Assembly (NCBI GenBank): GCA_964544115.1 | Contig: CAZJBP010000020.1 | Location: forward strand, 1-27,544 | DNA from: CAZJBP01 sp964544115 | GTDB lineage: Bacteria > Verrucomicrobiota > Kiritimatiellia > UBA8416 > JADHWI01 | DNA length: 27,544 nt | Reading direction: 5' to 3' | Part shown: one piece after another, positions 8,247 to 15,578 of the stretch | How positions within the stretch are numbered: position 1 is the stretch's first letter | Layout: the number at the start of each line of letters is the position of its first letter | Made by a program: the position numbers and the translations under genes | Notes under the pieces: generated by a model | Database searches by the model: none | What the model was told of the DNA's origin: nothing | Seen by the model: only the letters and a program-made list of their open reading frames with translations

Positions 8247-9267
8247 AGAGGAAGTGGCAGACGTCGCCGTCCTCAATCACGTAGTCCTTGCCGCGCGTCT
8301 GCATCTTGCCGTGGTCGCGGGCGGCCGATTCGGACCCTTCAGCCACGAAGTCGTCGAACTTGATGACTTCCACGCGGATGAAGCCGCGCTGGATATCCGT
8401 GTGGATCTTGCCGCCGGCGATGGGCGCGGTCGACCCCTTGCGGATCGTCCAGGCGCGGCACTCGTCCTTGCCCTGGGTGTAGAACGACATCAGGCCGAGG
8501 GCCGAGTAGACCGCATGGTTCATGCGGGTGAGGCCGGGCTCGCTCAGGCCCGACGCCGCCAGGAATTCAGCGCGTTCGGCCGGGCTTTCGATGGCCGCGA
8601 TGTCGCTCTCGAGCAGGCACGAGATCGCCAGCGTGTCGGGGCCGAAGTCGGTGGAGAGTCCTTCTTCGCCGACGTTGTAGACGCACAGCACGGGGGAGAA
8701 GGTCACGAGGTCGAGGCTGCGCAGCGCCGTGCGCTCGTGCTCCTCCAGCACGGTTTCGCTCACCGGCCGGCTGTCCTCGAGCGTCTGCATGCATTTGCGC
8801 AGGGCCTCCTCCTCGACCTTCTGCTCGGGCCGCAGCCCGCCGCGCTTCTCCTTTTCCAGCCGCTGGAGGCGCGTGTCGACCGTGGCCATGTCCGCCAGGA
8901 GAAGCTCGCTCTGCAGGAACTCGCGGTCGCGCTTGGGGTCGATGCCGCCCGCCGGGTGGTAGACCTGTCCGGATTCGAAGGCGCGAATGACGAGGCAGAT
9001 GAGGTCGCACTTGCGCGCGGACTCAAGCCATGCGCGCGATTTTTCGCCCCACGGCGCGTCCGGGCAGAGCGTGAACCGGTTCTCGGCGTAGACGGTGCGC
9101 TTGGGCTGGCAGATCTCCGTCAGGCGATCCACGCGCGCGTCCTGGACGTGGGCCACCCCCTCAAGGGCCTCCTCCGGCCGTCGTGAGGCGGGCACCTCGC
9201 GTCCGGTCAACAAGGAGAACAGAGTTTTCTTTCCGGACTGCGGCAAACCGAGTAGAGCGACTTTCAT
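8236..9267 (-). CDS. Divergent YchF-like GTPase/ATPase with DUF933 C-terminal domain
   Basis: YchF-family proteins are OLA1-type P-loop NTPases that associate with ribosomes. The P-loop here is GLPQSGKKT (residues 7-15) instead of the usual GLPNVGKST. The G4 site is NVGE (198-201), fitting the family's NxxE. The C-terminal TGS/DUF933 region is well preserved: SFYTQGKDECRAWTI, GGKIHTDIQRGFIRVEVI, then GKDYVIEDGDVCHFLFNV at the very end. The usual G3 sequence DIAGL followed by a glycine-rich loop is missing; the region reads LCPDAPWGEKSRAWL (67-81) and is shorter. At 343 residues it is slightly under the normal 360. ATG 9267 begins exactly at the P-loop strand. It is probably a paralogue with altered nucleotide hydrolysis, not the housekeeping ychF. 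Confidence 0.82.
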   Translation of the reverse strand: MKVALLGLPQSGKKTLFSLLTGREVPASRRPEEALEGVAHVQDARVDRLTEICQPKRTVYAENRFTLCPDAPWGEKSRAWLESARKCDLICLVIRAFESGQVYHPAGGIDPKRDREFLQSELLLADMATVDTRLQRLEKEKRGGLRPEQKVEEEALRKCMQTLEDSRPVSETVLEEHERTALRSLDLVTFSPVLCVYNVGEEGLSTDFGPDTLAISCLLESDIAAIESPAERAEFLAASGLSEPGLTRMNHAVYSALGLMSFYTQGKDECRAWTIRKGSTAPIAGGKIHTDIQRGFIRVEVIKFDDFVAEGSESAARDHGKMQTRGKDYVIEDGDVCHFLFNV

Positions 9268-9347
9268 GGCGGCGGTCTTTCTACCACGCCCTCCGTTGCG
9301 GTGCAACCGTTGGCGCGCGCAGAGCCGAAGTTCTTGATCGCGGCGGC

Positions 9348-9376
9348 TTGACCTGGCGGCTCGACGTCGCTACGTT
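9348..9376 (+). promoter_or_regulatory. Candidate sigma70-type promoter for the zinc-ribbon gene
   Basis: TTGACC at 9348-9353 (five of six matches to the -35 consensus) and TACGTT at 9371-9376 (three of six to -10) are separated by 17 bases. The pair lies 41 bases before the zinc-ribbon start, in the 150-base divergent gap between two genes. The weak -10 element keeps this tentative. Confidence 0.3.
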
Positions 9377-9417
9377 TTCGCGAGTGGCGCATCTGTTGCC
9401 TTGGCAGGGAGATACAC

Positions 9418-9672
9418 ATGGCCGAGATCGAATTCACGTGTCCGAACTGTGATCAGGTGCTTGAGGTCGATAAGGAGATGGCCGGCGACACCATCGAGTG
9501 CCCCGCCTGCAACGTCGAGATCTCCGTGCCGCATCCGGACGAGGAGAGCGGCGAGGAGGCGGCCGAGTGTCCGAATTGCGCCGCCCCGATGGATGAGGGC
9601 GCGGTTCTCTGCGTGGAGTGTGGATTCCACACCCGGCTGGGGCGGCAGATGGAGACCGATGCGGAGGGGTAG
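9418..9672 (+). CDS. Small protein with two zinc-ribbon motifs
   Basis: An 84-residue acidic protein with four CxxC knuckles: CPNC and CPAC in the first half form one ribbon, CPNC and CVEC in the second half form another. The first ribbon resembles the small 'CPxC...AGxxxxCPxC' zinc ribbons that are common at the N-termini of PVC-superphylum proteins; here it stands alone with a second ribbon. There is no signal peptide or membrane segment. ATG 9418 has a GGGAGA ribosome site at 9407-9412. No enzymatic role can be proposed; a structural or nucleic-acid/protein-binding adaptor is plausible. It lies between two minus-strand genes and appears monocistronic. Confidence 0.75.
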   Translation: MAEIEFTCPNCDQVLEVDKEMAGDTIECPACNVEISVPHPDEESGEEAAECPNCAAPMDEGAVLCVECGFHTRLGRQMETDAEG

Positions 9673-9737
9673 CCGAAGATCCTGAGCGCGCCCGAGCGGG
9701 GCATTGCCGGCAAGAGGCGCCTCTGCGGGCCTGGAAG

Positions 9738-10457
9738 CTACGTGCGCCCTTCCCGCTCATCGCCCAGATCCAGGATGTCCGTTCCTGTGATGTAGTTGAT
9801 CGTGCCGAAGTCGCGCGGCTGCCCGGCCCGGTTGAGCGTGTCGGCGATCTTCAGCGTCACGTCGGTGATGTCGGCCATGCCGTCCTTCAGCTCCCCGGGG
9901 GTGGCCGTGCCCCGTTCCACCGCCATGGTCAGCAGGCGCGCGCGCACGTTGATGACCGTCAGGTGCTGGTTGATCGTGTGCATCAGCGCGCCGGCCAGCT
10001 CACGGATGGCCTCCTTGCGGTGAGCCCGGCGCAGGTCCTCGTCGCGCTGCTTTTCCTCCGTGACGTCCTCCACGATGACGACGCCGGGGGCGGTGGCGTC
10101 GCGTCCCGCCACGATGGAAAACCGCAGGGCGTGGGCGTTGCGATTGGGCAGGCTGACGATGGCTTCGCCGGACGCCACGCTGTCCTGGCGCGCCATCAGG
10201 CGAGGGAAGAAGCGCGCGTCCCCGCAGTCGAACAGCGCGTCGATGGGCTGCCCCAGCACCGCGCCGAACGACGTCTTGCCCAGCAGGTTCAACACGGCGC
10301 GGTTGGCCCTCAGGACACGACGGTCCGGATCGACCAGCAGCATGATCTGCGGGTTCATGTCGATCATCTGTTCCAGCTCGGTCTTTGCCCGCCGGATGAT
10401 CGACCCCAGCTCGTCGCCTGTCGCCTCTCCCTTGGCCCCGGACTCGGTGCTTGTCAT
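9738..10457 (-). CDS. PAS-domain sensor protein with H-box but no kinase ATPase domain
   Basis: A soluble 239-residue protein. After a short acidic leader and a helix, a PAS domain spans about residues 28-135 (MNPQIMLLVDPDRRVLRANRAV... ending VVIVEDVTEEK). Next comes a dimerisation-type helical segment, RKEAIRELAGALMHTINQHLTVI, resembling the HisKA H-box with His160 at the phospho-acceptor position. The usual following acidic residue is replaced by threonine. The protein then stops after about 60 more residues, without N, G1 or G2 boxes of a histidine-kinase catalytic domain. It may be a sensory adaptor, a phosphotransfer protein or a remnant of a longer kinase. ATG at 10457-10455 has only a weak upstream AGGGG. 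The gene after it is divergent. Confidence 0.75.
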   Translation of the reverse strand: MTSTESGAKGEATGDELGSIIRRAKTELEQMIDMNPQIMLLVDPDRRVLRANRAVLNLLGKTSFGAVLGQPIDALFDCGDARFFPRLMARQDSVASGEAIVSLPNRNAHALRFSIVAGRDATAPGVVIVEDVTEEKQRDEDLRRAHRKEAIRELAGALMHTINQHLTVINVRARLLTMAVERGTATPGELKDGMADITDVTLKIADTLNRAGQPRDFGTINYITGTDILDLGDEREGRT

Positions 10458-10495
10458 GCGCTTACCCCTGAAGATCTAACTTCGCCGCGATGGTG

Positions 10496-10523
10496 CGGGC
10501 TTGGCTCCACCGATGCAAGCCCG
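10496..10523. other. Inverted repeat in the divergent intergenic region
   Basis: A perfect 7-base inverted repeat, CGGGCTT (10496-10502) and AAGCCCG (10517-10523), encloses a 14-base centre. It lies between the PAS gene (-) and the coiled-coil protein gene (+), 102 bases before the latter's start. It could be an operator or transcript hairpin; chance formation in GC-rich DNA cannot be excluded. Confidence 0.2.
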
Positions 10524-10624
10524 GAATGGTGTGGACTCGCACGGGGAGGGGCGACTATCATGCGGGACATGGTGCGGACGGCTCGTCACGGCGGTGTGCG
10601 TCCGGGACAATGGGGGGCGCGAGT

Positions 10625-11902
10625 ATGGAGACAGCAGGCAGGGTCAGACTTCTGGTCGCAGCCGTTCTTGGCTGGACGACCCTTGCGGGCCTGGGTGCGG
10701 AACCGGCCCCGAAGTTGGAAGGCTCGTTGGACTCGCTCAAGGTTGTGTACGAGCAGGCGACGGCGAAGATCGAGTCGGATTACGAACTTGGGCTGAGCGC
10801 CCTGGACGCCCGCTACCCGCAGGAACTGAACGCGCTGAAGGCGCGCGTTCAGCAGGCTGGCGATCTCAACGGCGTGATGGCGGTTGATGCCGAGATCCGG
10901 CGCTTTGAAACCGAGCGCAACATTCCCGACGCCGCGGCGCCCGGGATGCCGGACAATCTCTTGGCGCTACAGGTTGCGCAACGCGAAGCCCGGGCGGCCC
11001 TGGATCGCGACCGGAACACGAAGACGGTCGCCCTGGTGAAGCTGTACCTGCGGCGGCTGGAAGAAGCGAAGAAGAGCCTCACCATGGCCGGCAAGCTCGA
11101 TGAAGCGCTGGCGGTCAACGCGGAGATCGACCGGGTCAAGTCCAACCCAGCCGTGATGGCGTCAGACTTTGCCGCTGCCGCGGCCGATGTTCCTGCGGAT
11201 CAGGGGGCCTCGAAGGCTCCCGCCGAACCCCCGGCGCCGGCGGGCCCGGCAGTGGCCGACATCAAACTTCCCTCCGGGGTGAAGATGTATGAGGGCGGCG
11301 CCCCCGACGTTGACGGCGTGACGATGAAGAGCGAATCGCTCACGGCAACCTCCCGCTCGAAACTGACCCGCAAGCTGACGGCCACGGTCTCGAAGGGCGA
11401 GACCGGCGGTCCAAGTCGCAGTTCCTACTCCACGGGCTACTCGAGCGTCTCGTCGAAAAGCGGAAGCACGACGCATTACGTGCGCATCGGCCTGCGGCCG
11501 GCGAGCACCCAGTACCGCTTCGCCGGGGGCACGCTCGTGGTCCAGTATTTTGCGAAGGAGATGGGCTCCCAGGGTAAGATCGAGCCAAAGCCGGCGGCCA
11601 CGCAGACCATACCGCTTCCGGGGATCGAGATCAGCAAGCCGATCACCGTGGACTGTGCACCCCTGTCGCTGTATAGCCGCTCATATAAGTACAAGAGCTA
11701 CTACGGCACCAAGTACAGCAGCGAGAGCGGCGTGGATCTTTACGGCGTGGTGGTCAGCGCGTTCGACACGGGCGGGGCGCTGGTCTACCAGGGCGCGTCC
11801 AGCACCGCGCTCGATGCGCTCGGGGTGGAATCGGCGCCCAAGAAGGCCGGGGCGAGCGTCGTAAACGACGGCAAGTCCGCCGTGATGGGCGGGTACTACT
11901 GA
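10625..11902 (+). CDS. Secreted protein with duplicated coiled-coil units and Ser/Tyr-rich C-terminal domain
   Basis: A 425-residue protein of no recognised family. A signal peptide covers residues 1-24 or so (basic start, hydrophobic VLGWTTLAGLGA). Two related helical units follow at about 35-98 and 113-172. Both have the pattern of a long coiled helix, then a short turn (QQAGDLNGVMAVDAEI in the first, TMAGKLDEALAVNAEI in the second) and a final helix. An Ala/Pro-rich linker is at 183-215. The C-terminal half is beta-rich with serine, glycine and tyrosine clusters (SSYSTGYSSVSSKSG, YSRSYKYKSYYGTKYSSESG). ATG 10625 is chosen because it begins the signal peptide and has a G-rich tract upstream. 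Periplasmic or outer-surface location is likely; function unknown. Confidence 0.75.
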   Translation: METAGRVRLLVAAVLGWTTLAGLGAEPAPKLEGSLDSLKVVYEQATAKIESDYELGLSALDARYPQELNALKARVQQAGDLNGVMAVDAEIRRFETERNIPDAAAPGMPDNLLALQVAQREARAALDRDRNTKTVALVKLYLRRLEEAKKSLTMAGKLDEALAVNAEIDRVKSNPAVMASDFAAAAADVPADQGASKAPAEPPAPAGPAVADIKLPSGVKMYEGGAPDVDGVTMKSESLTATSRSKLTRKLTATVSKGETGGPSRSSYSTGYSSVSSKSGSTTHYVRIGLRPASTQYRFAGGTLVVQYFAKEMGSQGKIEPKPAATQTIPLPGIEISKPITVDCAPLSLYSRSYKYKSYYGTKYSSESGVDLYGVVVSAFDTGGALVYQGASSTALDALGVESAPKKAGASVVNDGKSAVMGGYY

Positions 11903-11913
11903 GAGCGCCCCGG

Positions 11914-11931
11914 GCGCCCGCCGGCGGGCGC
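11914..11931. terminator. Perfect GC palindrome between convergent genes, probable bidirectional terminator
   Basis: An 18-base perfect palindrome can form a hairpin with a 7-base stem (GCGCCCG/CGGGCGC) and a CCGG loop. It lies in the 31-base gap between the ends of the coiled-coil protein gene (+) and the acyltransferase gene (-). An overlapping smaller stem (GCGCC...GGCGC) occupies 11905-11917. No U-tract follows on either strand, so intrinsic termination is likely but unproven. Confidence 0.5.
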
Positions 11932-11933
11932 GA

Positions 11934-14900
11934 TCACCCGGCCTTCTTTGCCTCTTCCCCGGCCATGCGGCGCAGCGCCTGCATATCCAGCTTGCCTGAG
12001 CCCAGCAGGGGCAGCGCCTCGATGCGGTTCAGGTGCTCCGGGCGCGGCTTCCACAGGTTCGGCAGATCGCACCGGCGGATGAGCTCTGCCAGGTTCTCCG
12101 CGCTGCCAGCCTCGTCCGTGTAGAACACCACGAGCTGTTCGCCCTTGCGTTCGTCCTCGACGGCGGTGACCGCGAGCACCGGGTGCACCGCCTTCAGCGC
12201 GTCGAGGAGCTTCTCCTCCACGGCCATGTGCGGCACCATCTCGCCGCCGATCTTGCTGAACCGCGAGAGCCGGCCGGTCAGGAAAATGAAGCCGTCCTCG
12301 TCCATCCGGCCCACGTCGCCGGTGTCGTACCATCCCTCGCGCAGGACGGCGGCCGTCTGCTCCGGCCGGTCGAGATAGCCGCGCATGACGTTGGGCCCGC
12401 GGATCCACAGGAGGCCCTCCTTCCCGGGCGGAAGCGGCCGTCCGCTGCCCGGCTCCACGATGCGCGCCGTCACGCCGGGAATGGGGTGGCCGATGCTGCC
12501 GGGCTTGCATCCCGTCTGGCGCAGGCCGCCGAGCTCGATGTCGGGCACGTTGACGGCGGCCACGGGCGAGAGTTCGGTGGTGCCGTAGCCTTCAAGGAGC
12601 TCCTTGCCGGTCGCCTCGCGAAACGCCGCGGCCACGGCCGCCTTGAGCTTCTCCGCGCCGGCCACCGCCATGCGCAGCGACGCGAAGTCCCCCGGTCGGG
12701 CCTTGCGGGCGTAGGTCGACAGGAACGTGGGCGTGGCCAGCAGCAGCGTCGACTTCCGCTCGCGCACGAGGCGGGCTACGGCGGCGCCGTCGAGCGGGTT
12801 GGGATGGTAGGTCACGGCCATCCCCTCCAGCATGGGGCACCACAGCGTGGCCGTGTACCCGAACGCGTGGAACAGCGGCAGCACCCCGCACATGCCGTCG
12901 TCCGGCTGCAGCCGCAGGATCATTCCGAACCCCTCGACGTTGGTGACAACGTTGAAGTGCGTCAGCATGACGCCCTTGGGCTCTCCCGTGCTGCCGGAGG
13001 TGAACATCAGCGTGGCGAGGTCGTCCGGGCGGGGGCGCCGGCAGGTCATCAGGCGGCGGGGCGGGGCGAGCGCGGCGAGCGCGGCGGCCGCCACCTTTGC
13101 CGGCCAGCGCACGGAGGCGGCCAGGTCCTCGATCATGACGAGGGATTCGGCCGGAGGCGCTTCGAGGCCGGCCCGCTCCAGAAACGCGCGCGAGGTGATG
13201 ACCGTGCGCAGCCGCGCCTGGCGGACCGAGGACTCCAGCGCCGCGCGGGAGACGGTGAAGTTCAGGTTGACCGTTTCCCTCCCTGTGAGGGTCGCGGCGA
13301 GGTTGGCCAGGGCGCCCGCAACGGAGGCGGGCAGAAGGATGCCGATGCGCGGCTCTCCCGGCGCCACGCGGTCCAGCTGGCGGCCCAGCGCGACAGCCGC
13401 CGCCAGCGCCTGCCCGAACCGGAGCCGGCGACCGGTGCTGTCGGAGAGCGCCGGGCGGAACCAGTGCCGCCGGGCCGAGCGGACGAAGGCGTGAGCGAGC
13501 GTCCGGTGCGCCGACTTGCGCAGTTCAAAGGCGTGTCCGAGAAGCCGCTGGACTTCTTCGCGCACGCGAAAGGGCGGCGTGTCGGCCGGCAGCGGGTCAC
13601 CGAATTCGATCGTGATCGGGTAGGGGATACGCCGGGGCAGCGTGGAGAGCATCCGGCCGTAGCGGTAGCTGAAGATGCTGCCCCAGGCGCCGCCGATGCA
13701 GACCGGAACGATCGGGAACGAGGTCCCCCTGAGGATGCGCTCCATGCCGGGCCTGAAGCCCAGCATGTTGCCGTTGCGGGTGACGGCCCCCTCGGGAAAG
13801 ATGCATACGAGGTAGCCGTCGTCCAGCGCTTCGCGGGCGCGCTTCAACGCGGCGAGGATCTGGCGCGGCGGGTCGTCGGGGCTGATGGGGATGGCCTGCA
13901 TAATGCGGAACAGCGGCCCCAGCAGGCGGTGGCGATAGAAGCTGCGCGCCATGACGAACCGGATCCGCCGCTGCTGGGTGGCGCTGAGCAGCAGCGCGTC
14001 GACCCACGAGGCGTGGTTGCAGACCAGCAGGGCGCCGCCCTCGAGGGGGACGTTGTCCCGCCCGAACACGCGGATGCGGTAGACGCAGCGGGTCAGGATC
14101 AGGGTGACGAAGCGCACGAGGAAGTCGGGCAGGACGAAGAGGGCGGCGGCGGCGAGGGTGGCGGTCAGCAGCGCCGTCACGCCGAAGCACTGGCGCGCGC
14201 TGAGCCCGAGGCCGTTGGTCAGGAGCGCCAGCAGGCCCGCGGAGAGGGCCACGCCGGTGAAGCCGAGGAAGCTGGCGCACGCCAGGACGGCGCCCCGGCT
14301 GTCGGGCGGGCTGCGCTGCTGGATGAACGCGTCCAGCGGGACGATGAACAGCCCGCAGCTCAGGCCCACGAGAAACACCAGCCCCAGCACCGTCGACACG
14401 GCCGGCGTAGCAAGGCCCAGCGCCAGGCTGGCGGCGGTCAGGCCGACGGCTCCCAGCGGCACGACGCCGAACTCGATGTTGCGGCCGGAGAGGCGGCCTG
14501 CGGCCACCGCGCCCAGCCCGATGCCGAGCCCCGCCACGGGAAACAGGTAGCCGCTCTGGATCCAGTCCAGCTTGAGGGCTTCGCCCCCGTACAGCAGCAG
14601 CGTTTGCTGCAGGAACGCGGCCACGAACATGAAGAATGCGGAGCCCAGAACAGCCAGGAGCAGGTCCCGGTCGCGGCGCACGTCGCGGAGGGTCCGGAAG
14701 ATCTCCAGGACGAACAGCGGCGTGAAGCGGCCCGAGCCGCGCGCCGGGGTGCGGCGGATGCCGAACGAGGCGGCGAAGCCCGCCGCGGCCACGGCCACGC
14801 AGAACACCGCCAGCCCCGCGAAGCTCCGGTTCAGCACGTTGAGCAGCAGGTACGAGGGAACGGCCGTGCCCAGGATGATGGCCAGGTACGTGAGTCCGGT

Positions 14901-15374
14901 GAGCAGGCCGTTGGCTTTGGACAGCGAGGCGACCGGCACCAGTTCGGGCACGATGCCGTACTTCGACGGGCCGAACAGCGCGCTCTGGGCGGACATGAGG
15001 AAGAGCACGGCGTAGAGGCTGGCGGGCGACAGGGCCCACACGGCTGCGCAACCCAGGCCCATCACCACCACCTCCAGAGCCTTCATGGTGACGATGACGG
15101 TGCGCTTGCTGAACCGGTCGGCCAGAACGCCGCCGGCGTGAGCGAACAAGAGGAACGGCAGAACGAAGATGGCCGAGGCCGTGGCGAGGACCGTCGCGCG
15201 CCGCGTATCGCCCTGCAGGTCCACCAGCAGGAAGACCAGCAGGAGCTTGAACAGGTTGTCGTTAAGGGCGCCCAGGAACTGCGTGACGTTCAGCCACGCA
15301 AAGGACGCCGGCAGTCGGTTCGCAGGCGCGTTCAGGGGCCCTGAAGCCGTGCGCTCAATCGGTGTCACCGCCAT
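11934..15374 (-). CDS. aas: Three-domain Aas-type protein: MFS flippase, PlsC-like acyltransferase and acyl-ACP synthetase
   Basis: A 1146-residue fusion resembling lysophospholipid transporter LplT joined to Aas, which together flip and re-acylate lysophospholipids at the inner membrane. Residues of about 20-420 form an MFS transporter (LNVTQFLGALNDNLFK, then GGVLADRFSKR, many hydrophobic helices). The acyltransferase follows, with NHASWVD (453-459) and FPEG (526-529). The AMP-forming ligase has TSGSTGEPKG (792-801), YGTTE (930-934), YDTGD (1016-1020) and the C-terminal lysine in GSGKLD (Lys1128). All catalytic motifs look intact. ATG at 15374 follows a strong GGAGGA and avoids a longer, unsupported N-terminus. 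The fused MFS-PlsC-ligase architecture is known in several bacterial groups. Confidence 0.92.
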   Translation of the reverse strand: MAVTPIERTASGPLNAPANRLPASFAWLNVTQFLGALNDNLFKLLLVFLLVDLQGDTRRATVLATASAIFVLPFLLFAHAGGVLADRFSKRTVIVTMKALEVVVMGLGCAAVWALSPASLYAVLFLMSAQSALFGPSKYGIVPELVPVASLSKANGLLTGLTYLAIILGTAVPSYLLLNVLNRSFAGLAVFCVAVAAAGFAASFGIRRTPARGSGRFTPLFVLEIFRTLRDVRRDRDLLLAVLGSAFFMFVAAFLQQTLLLYGGEALKLDWIQSGYLFPVAGLGIGLGAVAAGRLSGRNIEFGVVPLGAVGLTAASLALGLATPAVSTVLGLVFLVGLSCGLFIVPLDAFIQQRSPPDSRGAVLACASFLGFTGVALSAGLLALLTNGLGLSARQCFGVTALLTATLAAAALFVLPDFLVRFVTLILTRCVYRIRVFGRDNVPLEGGALLVCNHASWVDALLLSATQQRRIRFVMARSFYRHRLLGPLFRIMQAIPISPDDPPRQILAALKRAREALDDGYLVCIFPEGAVTRNGNMLGFRPGMERILRGTSFPIVPVCIGGAWGSIFSYRYGRMLSTLPRRIPYPITIEFGDPLPADTPPFRVREEVQRLLGHAFELRKSAHRTLAHAFVRSARRHWFRPALSDSTGRRLRFGQALAAAVALGRQLDRVAPGEPRIGILLPASVAGALANLAATLTGRETVNLNFTVSRAALESSVRQARLRTVITSRAFLERAGLEAPPAESLVMIEDLAASVRWPAKVAAAALAALAPPRRLMTCRRPRPDDLATLMFTSGSTGEPKGVMLTHFNVVTNVEGFGMILRLQPDDGMCGVLPLFHAFGYTATLWCPMLEGMAVTYHPNPLDGAAVARLVRERKSTLLLATPTFLSTYARKARPGDFASLRMAVAGAEKLKAAVAAAFREATGKELLEGYGTTELSPVAAVNVPDIELGGLRQTGCKPGSIGHPIPGVTARIVEPGSGRPLPPGKEGLLWIRGPNVMRGYLDRPEQTAAVLREGWYDTGDVGRMDEDGFIFLTGRLSRFSKIGGEMVPHMAVEEKLLDALKAVHPVLAVTAVEDERKGEQLVVFYTDEAGSAENLAELIRRCDLPNLWKPRPEHLNRIEALPLLGSGKLDMQALRRMAGEEAKKAG

Positions 15375-15485
15375 CGTTTTCCTCCAGGCAGACGACCGGA
15401 TCCAATGGATGGACGCCAGCACCGGGACGATTGTTATCTGTGCCCGACGGGTATGCAAGACCGCTCTTTCTTTTGGGCTTTTGGG

Positions 15486-15514
15486 TTGCCGTTCACGGTG
15501 AAGCGTCCTATCGT
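15486..15514 (+). promoter_or_regulatory. Candidate promoter upstream of the GH4 gene
   Basis: TTGCCG (15486-15491) and TATCGT (15509-15514) are 17 bases apart, each matching four of six consensus positions. They lie in the 204-base divergent region between aas and the GH4 gene, 64 bases before the GH4 start. Confidence 0.3.
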
Positions 15515-15545
15515 CCGGAATTCAGTTCTTCTGTATGCAATCGTT

Positions 15546-15562
15546 GGCGGCGCGGAGCCGCC
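15546..15562 (+). promoter_or_regulatory. 5' leader hairpin immediately before the GH4 ribosome site
   Basis: GGCGGC (15546-15551) and GCCGCC (15557-15562) form a perfect 6-base stem with a 5-base loop. The GGGGAGG ribosome site begins four bases downstream at 15566. It could modulate translation start, but a stem this short may be incidental. Confidence 0.25.
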
Positions 15563-15578
15563 TGAGGGGAGGTTGAAA

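Noticed and set aside
6342..8276. A minus-strand open frame of 644 codons
   Set aside because: Antisense to the GHL10-like gene, with low-complexity Pro/Arg/Gly/His content and no motif.
9713..9724. Palindrome AGAGGCGCCTCT as a terminator between the zinc-ribbon and PAS genes
   Set aside because: A fully self-complementary 12-mer leaves no proper loop and there is no T-tract; too short to support.
12033..15344. A plus-strand open frame of 1103 codons
   Set aside because: It lies fully opposite the aas-type gene, whose MFS, PlsC and ligase motifs are intact. The translation is Gln/His/Arg/Gly-rich with no recognisable domain: a GC-rich antisense shadow.
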